Assembly (NCBI GenBank): GCA_964006375.1
Contig: OZ023262.1
Location: forward strand, 96,430,976 to 96,494,975
Direction: 5' to 3'
Source of the DNA: Tillus elongatus
Lineage: Eukaryota > Arthropoda > Insecta > Coleoptera > Cleridae
Length of the DNA: 64,000 nucleotides
Position numbers and translations under genes: made by a program. The notes beneath the pieces are model-generated. The model had not been told where the DNA came from. It saw only the letters and a list, made by a program, of their open reading frames with translations, and did no database searches. Below, one piece after another: positions 50,021 through 64,000 of this stretch; positions within the stretch are counted from its first letter, which is position 1, and every line of letters begins with the position of its first letter.

Positions 50021-50844
50021 TATAGTCTGAAACACGTCACTGACCATCCTCCAAGAAGTGTCAGATAGGGAGAGGCAGGGGGAGGGTATCTCCTTAAACT
50101 GTGATGATAAAGATTTGATAAGGAATAATGGTTACAAACATGCTGGCAACACTGTCTGAAATGAAAGCTTTGTACTGTTATAACTTTGTATGTAAATGAC
50201 GTAAGACTGCAGGAAGTAGGAGGTACAAATTACAACGCTTTTGTTTCATCAGTTTAAAAGTCAACCGAGCAAGGATGTTTCTGAGGAGCACGATTACATT
50301 TCCAGGCACTGCTTTATATTAACAAAACACTGTGAATATATTACCGCTGTATTATTAGACCACACGCTGAATCCCATGAAAATCATTCTGAAAGCGGTGC
50401 CGAATTGAATGGGTATAATTGTGCACATTAAGGACCTAAACGCCCTTCATTATTAAGGCTACCCGTCGCTTTTATGAATATCGACGCTTTTTTCCAGTTT
50501 ACTACAACTTGGCATTGCTTATAATCACATAATCATTTTATTGGAATTACGATGTCGATGAAAAACTTGATGTAATCACTTTATTAAATTTGGTGAGCTA
50601 TATATAAAATAATTATATACTGTTGTTCTTAATTTACTGTGTCCTCAAAACAACCCATGCTTGCTGCCTTATTAATTTGCGCCCTTATCCGTCTCAGCTT
50701 TTTATCTAAAAAATTGCATATTGACCAATATTTTAGCATTCCATATTTACATTTACTCCCATATAAAATTAATTACTTTTGTGCAACTATATCTTTCCAA
50801 AAATTGTAATTCGTCTAGGAGAATCCTAACATAATTAAAAACAT

Positions 50845-50860
<16 letters not shown>
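50021..50860. other. No gene seen
   Basis: Unique-looking AT-rich sequence with no supported feature. Confidence 0.4.

Positions 50861-50920
<60 letters not shown>
50861..50920. repeat. (TA)n microsatellite
   Basis: 60 bp of TA ending at a mariner-type terminus. Confidence 0.97.
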
Positions 50921-50924
<4 letters not shown>

Positions 50925-52504
50925 GGCGCATTGAAAACGAAACAGACCGATTTGCACCCAGAGAAATTTTTTTTAAGAAACGCTGAAACACGCCAATTTT
51001 AATATTGAGGGGGGCATGTTTTGACATAAAATTCAACTTTGTCACATCAACCCCTTAAGGGTGGTGATAACAACCCTTATATTTTAAATAGGGAACATGG
51101 GTCGAGTGTTACATCATTTGGAAGCTCTTTCTTTTCAGAATTCAGCACACTAATTTTTTTTGAAGTTTTATCAACTCGTTTAAAAATTATTCACAGTTAA
51201 AGATGCAAAAACGCATTTCACTCATTCCGATAATAAATGTGCTGAAAGTCAATGTTTTGTTGGTTTGTAAACAAAAAATCGACTATCAGAACATTTCTTA
51301 TCGGAATGAGAGAAATGCGGTTTATTATTTCAGTTTATCGGTCAGTTTGATACTTGATAGTACTACCGAAAATTAATTTCACAATGGTGTATTCTGTTGA
51401 AGAAAGAGTTGAAATAATTACTCTTTTTTTCAAAAACGATGACTGTGCCAACCGTACCGCAAATTTGTTTAATGAACGACATCCGAACAGACATGTTAAC
51501 AGAAAATACATTTTGGAGTTAGTTGCAAAGTTTCGACAACGTGGTTCAGTAGCCAACAAAAAACTGGATCCTGAACGTGAATTTCCGGTTAGAAGTGAGA
51601 CTACTGAGATTGAGGTTTTAGTACAAATTGCTGCAGACACAACTTTGAGCACGAGAAAATTGGCCACTGTTTAAAACATCAAAAGAAGAACTATTCAGCG
51701 AATATTGAAGCATCATAAATTTCACCCGTATAATATTCATCTTGTACAACAACTGAATGAAGATGAATTTTTTCTTGATGGCAATTTGAGTGGCGAAACG
51801 TATTTGGAGTTACTAGAAGATATCGTTTACCCTCTACTAATTGACATTGTTGAAAGTGATGATCGCTATCAAGAAAATCAATTAGTGTTTCAACAAGATG
51901 AAGCTCCTTCACATTTTTCACAACGTGTTTTTGAACAGAAAGTTTCCAGGACAATGGATTGCGCGTAGAGGTGCTATTGAGTGGCCCCCTAGCTCACCGG
52001 ATTTAACTCCTTTAGACTTCTTTCTATGGGGCCATTTAAAGAGTAGAATTTACGTAACAGAACCGGAGTCTCTAGAAGAATTACGACGACGCATTGTTAA
52101 AGAATGCCGTCTAATAACTCAACAAACGCTCCAGAATGTCAGAGCTCGTTTTGAACAAAATTTGTACTTTTGTATGGAAGCTGGTGGTCAACAATTTGAA
52201 CACTTACTTAACTGAATAAACATTTTTGAACGTTTGGTTTTGTTTTTTAGTTGTTTTTTAACGAAAAATTGACTAATTAGTGCATTTCTTATCACAATGA
52301 ATTGATAAAACTTCCAAAAAAGAGCTTTCAAATGAAATAAAATATAAGGGTTGTTATCACCACCCTTAAGGGGTTGATGTGACAAAGTTGAGTTTTATGT
52401 CAAAACATGTCCCCCTCAATATTAAAATTGCCGTGTTTCAGCGTTTCTTTAAAAAAATTTCTCTGGGCGCAAATCGGTCTGTTTCGTTTTCAATGCGCCA
52501 GCCT

Positions 52505-52505
<1 letters not shown>
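50921..52505 (+). mobile_element. Tc1/mariner-superfamily element, internally deleted
   Basis: GGGTGGCGCATTGAAAACG at 50921 is inverted at 52488-52505 (CGTTTTCAATGCGCCAGCCTG). The arms match for about 160 bp, including CAACCCCTTAAGGGTGGTG. Both ends lie at TA or TG/TA microsatellites. A broken transposase gene lies inside. Confidence 0.88.
51384..52215 (+). pseudogene. Tc1/mariner transposase, deleted and frameshifted
   Basis: MVYSVEERVEIITLFFKNDD opens the HTH half, which ends in a stop near 51674. RTIQRILKHHKFHPYNIHLV and QQLNEDEF follow. The frame then jumps to FLDGNLSGETYLELLEDI, so the block holding the first catalytic Asp is deleted. VFQQDEAPSHFSQ keeps the second Asp. A frameshift near 51930 leads to FPGQWIARRGAIEWPP and SPDLTPLDFFLWGHLKSRIY with the third Asp, ending at 52215. 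It cannot be active. Confidence 0.88.
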
Positions 52506-52513
<8 letters not shown>

Positions 52514-52590
<77 letters not shown>

Positions 52591-52610
52591 TTATTTATTT
52601 ATTTATTTAT
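52514..52610. repeat. (TA)n then (TTTA)n microsatellite
   Basis: About 74 bp of TA followed by six TTTA units. Confidence 0.97.
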
Positions 52611-56457
<3,847 letters not shown>

Positions 56458-56493
56458 TGAAATGACTTATTGTTCGTTAGATAATGAAACTGA

Positions 56494-56562
56494 CGATAAA
56501 AATTGCTACAAAATGGTATTACATGTTCATGGGAACATTACCATTTTGTGGCAATTTTTATC
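56494..56562. repeat. 69-bp palindrome
   Basis: GATAAAAATTGCTACAAAAT and its complement form ~29-bp arms with two mismatches and a short loop. Confidence 0.8.
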
Positions 56563-56861
56563 GGTATGGACCTAAATCAAATCGTTCTAGAGTTATTTCC
56601 AAAAACGGAAAATGTTGACTTTTTACCCATTATGTCGAGAATGCAAATATTTTTTAAATAATTGACTTTCTGAAACTTCTTTTGTTATTTTAGTCCATGC
56701 TTTCATCCAAGAGAAGTTAAAATTAATAACAACGAAAATAGGAATTATACGAGTCAAGAAAAAAGTTATCAAATGTTCAAAAGTTATTTTCCTTGCATTT
56801 CTTGACCTTTTTGCGCCAAAAAACTTAGGCTTTGTTTGTAACATACAATAGATTTTGTTAT

Positions 56862-56994
56862 CTTAGATAAATAAACAAATTGATTTACACTATTTTATTG
56901 AATATATAACTGCGCTGTAGTTCTCAGCTTTGCAGCGAAACTGCAGTTGTACATTCAATAAAACAGTGTAAATCAATTTGTTTATTTATCTAAG
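56862..56994. repeat. 133-bp palindrome
   Basis: Arms of about 42 bp (AAATTGATTTACACTATTTT against AAAACAGTGTAAATCAATTT) flank a ~50-bp GC-richer loop. Confidence 0.85.
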
Positions 56995-57079
56995 TTGCCA
57001 ATGGATTTATATCAAGTATCGGCCTCCAGAATATTAGATTTTGTTATCCACACAAAATAGTTTGCTTTTGTGCGTATGT

Positions 57080-57355
57080 CATCAGTAACACCCAATTTTT
57101 TTCTTTAAATGACTAACTTTATGGCCTTTAAACCTATAGATCTATATTTTGGTACGTAGTTTAATTTTTGTGGCATAAACCCGCCCACAAAATTTGGTTG
57201 CCTAAAATTTGTTATTTCCGGAAATAAACAAATTTTCCTGGAAAAACTTAGCCAATTTTCCTGGCTAAAGAACTTATCCAAGCCACTTACAAAAGGAAAG
57301 TACCTACCAAACTTTATCGAAACCAGACCTTTCTTTTTTGAGTTATCGGTGTAAT
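57080..57355 (+). mobile_element. Family A middle-block fragment
   Basis: TTTTCCTGGCTAAAGAACTT, AAGCCACTTACAAAAGGAAA and GAGTTATCGGTGTAATC match the middle block, ending at the point where TA normally begins. A decayed 5' end (GGGTGTAGTAAGTTCCTTAT) follows at 57414. Confidence 0.6.
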
Positions 57356-57899
<544 letters not shown>

Positions 57900-58067
57900 T
57901 ATGTATGTATGTATAAAGAGTGACAATTAAGTGTAGGGAAAAACTCCAAGATGCCACTCCTTATTGTCAAATTGCCTTATAAGCCAAAAAGTCCATACTA
58001 ACATCCTGGCAGCGAACTAGAGAACCAGTGTCAGCACTTAAAATAACAGGATAAGGAGGCTTCAAAA

Positions 58068-58335
58068 GAATATAACGATACGTTTATTGGTTTTGTAGAT
58101 CTGAAAAAAGCATTTGATAGTAAGTTTTGGAAGATATTGTTTCTTATAGTAAAGAAAGCTAGATTGGATTAAAGGAATAGACCCATTACTCTCAATTTAT
58201 AGAAAAATCAAAGTACCATAGTAGGTATTAATGAATATGCAATTGAAGCTAAAATAAGGAAAGGTGTATGGCAAGGATCTCTATTATCACTATATCTGTT
58301 CAGTGTATTCATAAAAGATAAAATAAACATGAATA
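58068..58335 (+). pseudogene. Reverse transcriptase fragment, RTE/craftoid-like
   Basis: Frames give YNDTFIGFVDLKKAFDS (palm, first Asp region), then after stops NEYAIEAKIRKGVWQGSLLS and LYLFSVFIKDKIN. The order matches F-VD-KAFD ... GVRQG--LSP-LF in LINE reverse transcriptases of the RTE type. The YADD box is missing. Confidence 0.5.
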
Positions 58336-58792
58336 AAAGAAAAGACAACTAAAATCAATGTAAATGGACAACTTCTACATTGCTATCCATTAGTTCCTAA
58401 CTTTTGTTTTTTGAGCTTGATATTTTTAGAAAGCATTACACTCGCGAACTATTTATTAGATATTTTAACGAACACTATTTTTTTTAATAATAAGGCTATC
58501 TGCTTGGATGTGAATGAATTCAGACGAAATTCACTAGATACGTTTTCCCATGTTACCATCAAATTACTGAGAGCTGACAGAACAGATATCTCTAATAAAC
58601 CCTTTCGCATTTGGGTTCAATCATCTAATAAATATTACAAATTCTCGACGTATTTCGCCGCTTTTTCCATCCCCGGTTTATCTTTTTTTTATATCGTAGC
58701 ATACACTTTTATGTTAGTTGGTATTTTGTGTAAGAATATAGTAATATGTGTTTTAACACTTATAAATCAAATTGAGTTCAATTTGTAAAAAT
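58336..58792. other. No supported gene
   Basis: A 125-codon frame (58411-58788) has a hydrophobic C-terminal stretch but no recognisable motif or context. Confidence 0.3.
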
Positions 58793-59120
58793 CTCTGGAC
58801 GCAGCAAGTGCGTTATGGTAGCGAATTTTCTTTAAAATATTTTTAATAGCAAATGTCTTTCTTTAATGAAAGCAGGCTTCAAACTTGGTTGCCTATATAG
58901 TAAAAACAATGTACCATATTTCATCGAAACAAATTTATTGTTTGAAAATATATAAACATTTTTCAAAGGTCTGGATGCAGCAAATGTGTTATGGAAGTGA
59001 ATTTCCATAAAAATGTTTTTAATAGCAAATGCGAGCAGGCATCAATCTGATTATCGGTATAGCCTATGTAGTAGAAACAATGTACTATATTTTATCAAAA
59101 TTACTTATGGTTTGCAAATT

Positions 59121-60265
59121 CAGGTTTCTGAAAACAGTTTTTTGAAAAGCGTTCGGGAGCTAAACTGCAAATTTACCGAAAATTCGCTACCAAAACGCAC
59201 TTACTACGTCCAGATTTTTTTCTTACAAACGCATCATATTTCGATAAAAAATGCAAAAATACATTAACGAATTTGTTCTACGAAAATTAGCTAAAAAATA
59301 ATTATACACTCCTACTCACTCCTGGTCCCGTAACTTCCTTGGGGAGTGTGAACAAGAAATTTTTCTTGGGGTTTGTGGATCCAAGGGGGAACGTAGGCAG
59401 CTTTCTGAAAACAGTTTTTTGAAAAGCGTTCGGGAGCTAAACTGCAAATGGTCCCGTAACTTCCTTGGGAGGTGTGAACAAGTCATTTTTCTTGGGGTTT
59501 GTGGATCCAGGGGGGCCCTAGGCAGGTTTCTGAAAACAGTTTTTTGAAAAGCGTTCGAGAGCTAAACTGCAAAAATACCGAAAATTCGCTACCAAAACGC
59601 ACTTACTGCGTCCAGATTTTTTTCTTACAAACTCATCACATTTCGATAAAAAATGCAAAAATGCATTAAGGAATTTGTTCTACGAAAATTAGCTTAAAAA
59701 ATTATACACCCCTACTCACTCCTGGTCCCATAACTACCTTGGGGAGTGTGAACAAAAAAAAATCTTGGGGTTTGTGGATCCAAGTGGGAGCCTAGGCAGG
59801 TTTCTGAAAACAGTTTTTTGAAAAGCGTTCGGGAGCTAAACTGCAAATTTACCGAAAATTCGCTACCAAAACGCAATTACTGCGTCCCGATTTTTTTCTT
59901 ACAAACGCATCATATTTTGATAAAAAATGCAAAAATGCATTAACGAATTTGTTCTACGAAAATTAGCTAAAAAACTATACACCCTACTCACTCCTGGTCC
60001 CGTAACTTCCTTGCGGGTGTGAACAAGAATTTTTCTTGTGGTTTGTGGATCGGGGGGGGGGGGTGTGCTGGTCAGGTTTCTGAAAACAATTTCTTGAAAA
60101 GCGTTGGGGAGCTAAACTGCAAATTTACCGAAAATTCGCTACCAAAACGCACTTACTGCGTCCAGATTTTTTCTTACAAACGTATCATATTTCGATAAAA
60201 AATGCAAAAATGGATTAACGACTTTGTTCTACGAAAATTAGCTTAAAAACAATTATAGACCGTTA
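59121..60265 (+). repeat. 276-bp tandem array, five units
   Basis: CAGGTTTCTGAAAACAGTTT-type starts at 59121, about 59400, 59523, 59797 and 60073; the second unit is cut to about 123 bp. Each full unit holds an inverted family A hairpin (AACGCACTTACTGCGTCC), TTTCGATAAAAAATGCAAAA and CTACTCACTCCTGGTCCC. A G run lies at about 60050. Confidence 0.92.
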
Positions 60266-60831
60266 AACCATAAACTTCACTAAACCTACAAATAAATATC
60301 GAAAAAGGCACCAAGTTAACTAAACTGACAGCCAAAGCATCAAAGAAAGGGTCTATTTGAAATGAATATTTTGTAAATATTTTAGTAAAATGAAGGGCAA
60401 TAATGGTTGAACCTGAAACTTAAGGGTTTGCAGAACACTCTTCTTGCAACATTTTCTTTTTACAATCGGTATTTGTTTCACGTTCTTTGCCTAAACATTG
60501 CCAATTTTGACGTTTAAAATTGCGAGTTTGACGTTTTGAGGAAAACTCCAAAATTTGTCCCTTTAACTCCCCATAACTTCTTTGTCTTTAAAGCTAGAGA
60601 CCTAAATTTTGGTGCAGAGTTGACTCTTTATGATACAAACACGCGTGTTAAATTTGGTTGCCTTTACTTTATTATTTCCGGAGATATGATTTTTTTTAGA
60701 AGGAAAACACAAAATTTTCCGGGAAAACCTGGTTCGATTTTCCTGGATAACGAACTTATTCAAGCCACTTGCAAAAGGAAGGTACTCAGCAAATTTGATC
60801 AAGATTGGTTCATTATTTTTGAGTTATCGGT

Positions 60832-60944
<113 letters not shown>

Positions 60945-60985
60945 CACAAATCTCCTCATTAGCGATTTTTTTTAACTCGCTAATA

Positions 60986-62170
60986 ATTCTAAACATTAAT
61001 GTGGTTTATTTTCATTTTAATTAAATCTATGTTCAACACTATTTGAGCAAAATGTTATCTTGTAGGAAAAAATCTTCACATGTCAACATTTAATCATTGA
61101 AACCTTTTTTCTGATCTACCATGTAACTATATAGAAATTTAAACAAGTTGAAATTTAGTTAGCCTATCATGGCACACCTGGACCTTACTTGATGAGAGGT
61201 GTGGACAAACCACATTCCCAACATTCCAACACAGGTAGCGTAAAGAAACCACAGACATCTTCCAATTTACTACGTCTCCTCCCACTTATTTTCTGCAAAA
61301 TGACCATTAACGAAAATGTTATAATGTGTGGTTGTCAGTAAATGACGTTGAATGTAATATATAGGGACCATTCTTTAATAGATACTGTGTAGTTGATTCT
61401 CTGACTAAGATTAATCGAACAAAGATTATCAGGTTAGACATATGTTTTACAGCGCCAGGCGCTTAACAGTTGTGTTTTTTTTTGTAATTAACTATATTTA
61501 AAATATAGTTTTATTAATAACATAATGTCATGGTATAGGAAAATATAATAATAGGTTTTAAGAGTGCAATTAAATAATAAATGTGGATTGTTGTAATTGG
61601 TGAAAGTTAGGCGTATCTTTTAATTTTAGTTTTGCAACTTGCAATGTCTTGTACTCAAGAGAATTATCCTAAAATCACGCTAAAATACAATTTACATAGG
61701 TACACTATCGGTCAAAGTAAAGCAACTCTTCTGAAAAAACAATTAGTTAAGTATCTCAAATAAAACTAGCGACGCGAATATTGGAAACCTTTCAGTTTAA
61801 AAGGTCATAGTAGGTTGCTGTCACAGGCCAAATGAGTTTGTTTTAAAATGTCAAATAAGTTTAGTTAGGGATGAATAAACATTTATTCATCACGCTGATG
61901 ACGCTAACTTTGTTGACGAAACAAAATGAAAATTGTATTGTGATGAATTGGGTTTCCCAAATTGTACTTATCAATGCTCGTCGCAGGTTCCAAGTATACG
62001 CTGATAAAATAAATTGTGATTTAAATCATCTAATTAAAAGATGACACTTGATCGAGCATTGCAGTAGATCCATCCAAATCAGTTCTTATTCGGCAACAGA
62101 TGTAAATGTGACAGCTTACAGAATATTTTAATGTTTCCAATTATTAACAATTGCAATTAAAGATAATTTT
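60986..62170. other. No gene seen; hammerhead-like motif near 61.9 kb
   Basis: AT-rich. CTGATGA at 61896, a stem-like segment and GAAAC at 61919 lie beside an inverted match to the 23.6-kb palindrome (GTCGCAGGTTCCAA at 61980). TACACTATCGGTCAAAG near 61701 resembles a Tc1-type end but has no partner. Confidence 0.4.
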
Positions 62171-62466
62171 AGAAATTTGTGGTTGGTGATAACACCTTTA
62201 GGTACATTAAAAACGTAAATAATTTTTTACAGCGTACATACTGTAGTTTACTTGATATCCACACCGAAGGTTTACCAACTAAAGTTAAGTTGAGTCGGAG
62301 TCAATCTTTGGTGCTGTCTCATTTTTACCACTGCTCAGGGCTATTCCTAGGGTCACACAATCGACGCTGCATGCTGTTTAGAGGCTCCAAAACTCTTGTT
62401 TTAGATACCAATTGGCTGAGCATAAGGAATAGATTTTTTTGCAACTCTTTGTTTCAATGTTATAAG

Positions 62467-63950
62467 ATATGCTGATAATAAATCTAAGACCATCTGGAAG
62501 TTGATAAATTCGAATGTAAAAACCTCGAGGGTTAACGAAGAGGCAAGTACGCTAAATGCAGACTCTCTTGAGTTGTCACTTTTCCAAAATTGGTAGAAAT
62601 ACTTTAGTGCCAGTAGAGTACTTATCAGTAAAGTGCTATTCCCATATTAAACATATCAAACTACGGAACATAGGGTCATTGTTTCTTGAGGATACATCCC
62701 CACGTGAAGTTATACAGGTGGTGTTGAGGATCAAAAAGAAGTCATATTCTGGCATAATTGGATTAAACATAATATTATTAAAAACGATAATCTATGTGTT
62801 TGCAGACCAACTAAGCAATATTATGAGTATGTGCTTTGCACTGGGTGCATTTTCACAGCCATTAAAAATTGCAAATAATTCCTCTTTCAAAAAATAGCGA
62901 TATGGACGACTGCATCAATTAGACCAATTTGCGTTCTTTCTGTAATCTATAAAATTTTCAAAGTAGTTATTGAAGAGAGATTAGCAAGCTATATTGATAG
63001 GAAATCATAAACCATTCCAGGCATAGATTTAGAACGAATAGATCAACAACTACGGCGATGACATATATAGTTGACTTTATCTTAGAAGCACTTGGTAACA
63101 AAGAAAATGCAGAGGTGTCTTGCGGTCATCTTGGTAAAACCTTTAATATTGTAAACCACCAGATCATTGTGTCTAAACTGGAATATTACGGGATAAGGCG
63201 CAGAATAGGAACACTTTTACAATCCCATTTTAAGAACAGGGTGCAGTTGCTTAGCTGGCAAAATACCACGTCGAATTTGAAACAAGTAAACTTGGGAGTT
63301 CCACGGGGCTCTATACTGGGACCAATGTTATTTATATTATACATAAACGATTTGCTCAAAAACATCAGGCCAGGCAGAGTTTGCATCTTCTCAGATAACA
63401 CGACAATTATTAATAAAGCAGTTCTGGCGCTTATAAAACGCAAAAGTGATCAATCCCTCCAGCAAGTGGAAGCATGGCTTGAGGCAAACAAGTTATTGCT
63501 TAATATAGGAACAACATTAAGATTCCTAATCACAACCAGGGATCATCTGCAGACAAAAATAATCTAGTTTTAGGCTGGTTGTTTAAACTAGAGAACCTAC
63601 TTAAATCAGATATGTAAAAACAAAATCTACAGCCGTCTACTCAATCCGTAGAATAAGATACTTTGCAGGTGAATGCTCCCGCAACGTTTAGTTACCTTGC
63701 TCATTTTCAAAGCATTGCAACCTATGGTGTTCTGCTGTGGGGATCGTCGCCACATACAGAGCGTGTCTTTCTGCAACAGAAAAGAACCATCAGAGCGATT
63801 GCTAACTTTCCTCAGGGCCACGGCTGTAGACAACTATTCCAGAAAAATAAAATGCTTACTCTACCAGCAAGTTATATAATTACCTATCTTCTTTACGTTT
63901 ATGACAATCAAGTCAGTTTTATTTCCCACGAGTGGCTTCGCAGATAACGA
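62467..63950 (+). pseudogene. Jockey/CR1-like LINE ORF2 relic
   Basis: Pieces in order: ADNKSKTIWKLINSNVKTSR; SPREVIQVVLRIKKKSYSGI; ASIRPICVLSVIYKIFKVVI and EERLASYIDR; VSCGHLGKTFNIVNHQI (first palm motif, Asp lost); LGVPRGSILGPMLFILYIND; CIFSDNTTII where (F/Y)ADD is expected; VEAWLEANKLLLNIGTT; and SIATYGVLLWGSSPHTE. Frameshifts separate them and the catalytic box is FSDN, so it is inactive. The frame at 62179-62475 may be an upstream part, without clear motifs. The 3' end is near or beyond the window edge. Confidence 0.8.
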
Positions 63951-64000
63951 ACTAGAGATAAAAGTCAACTTGTCATTCCTTATTACAAGATAAGCTGCAT

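Noticed and set aside
58411..58788. 125-codon hypothetical membrane protein
   Set aside because: The C-terminal hydrophobic stretch is expected by chance in AT-rich DNA. There is no motif, no splice or promoter context, and it sits between an RT relic and family A.
61701..61730. Tc1-type terminal repeat (TACACTATCGGTCAAAG)
   Set aside because: No inverted partner or transposase trace in the following 2 kb.

Overview
The window looks like repeat-dominated, AT-rich DNA from an arthropod, most likely an insect. The evidence is the transposon set: Tc1/mariner-superfamily transposases with DD41D spacing, piggyBac, hAT, Jockey/CR1-like and RNase H-bearing LINE relics, a Penelope-type GIY-YIG fragment and tRNA-derived SINEs. 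A beetle would fit, but the sequence does not prove the order. No intact host protein-coding gene is recognisable. Every coding trace I can name belongs to a mobile element, and nearly all carry stops, frameshifts or deletions. Many long open frames are only dipeptide translations of (TA)n, (TG)n or (CATATA)n microsatellites.

Layout. 0-7 kb: a family A element split by a 1.66-kb DD41D mariner relic, a duplicated block, a 40-bp minisatellite and two more family A copies. 7-16 kb: further family A copies, a GC-richer block, a LINE relic and a 31-bp GC-rich minisatellite. 16-20 kb: a hAT C-terminus, a Jockey/CR1-like LINE on the minus strand and a LINE nested in an RNase H-type relic. 20-23 kb: a foldback element whose left arm is interrupted by a 1.5-kb family A copy. 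23-31 kb: a small palindrome with a hammerhead-like core, a piggyBac relic, an RNase H LINE and a Jockey-like LINE. 31-44 kb: a ~310-bp satellite that appears at three loci, each time as inverted arms; a 530-bp palindrome with hammerhead-like cores; SINEs; a 5'-truncated LINE; and a mariner relic. 44-46 kb: the most complete family A copy. 47-57 kb: four Tc1/mariner-type elements inserted at (TA)n runs, two with transposases broken by essentially one frameshift. 57-61 kb: an RT relic and a family A copy expanded by a 276-bp tandem array. 62-64 kb: a Jockey-like LINE relic running off the window end.

The most interesting signal is 'family A', a non-coding dispersed element present in about 20 whole or partial copies. 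It has a 5' hairpin (ACGCA-loop-TGCGT), a conserved middle block, a central (TA)n microsatellite, a conserved 3' block and a 3' hairpin (TTAGTGA...TCACTAA). Both hairpins show paired substitutions. An interrupted foldback arm supplies an empty-site comparison that joins the two ends into one element. Its TA run appears to act as a landing pad for TA-targeting mariner elements, which gives the nested architecture seen throughout. The termini are Helitron/Helentron-like only by analogy; I could not assign a superfamily.
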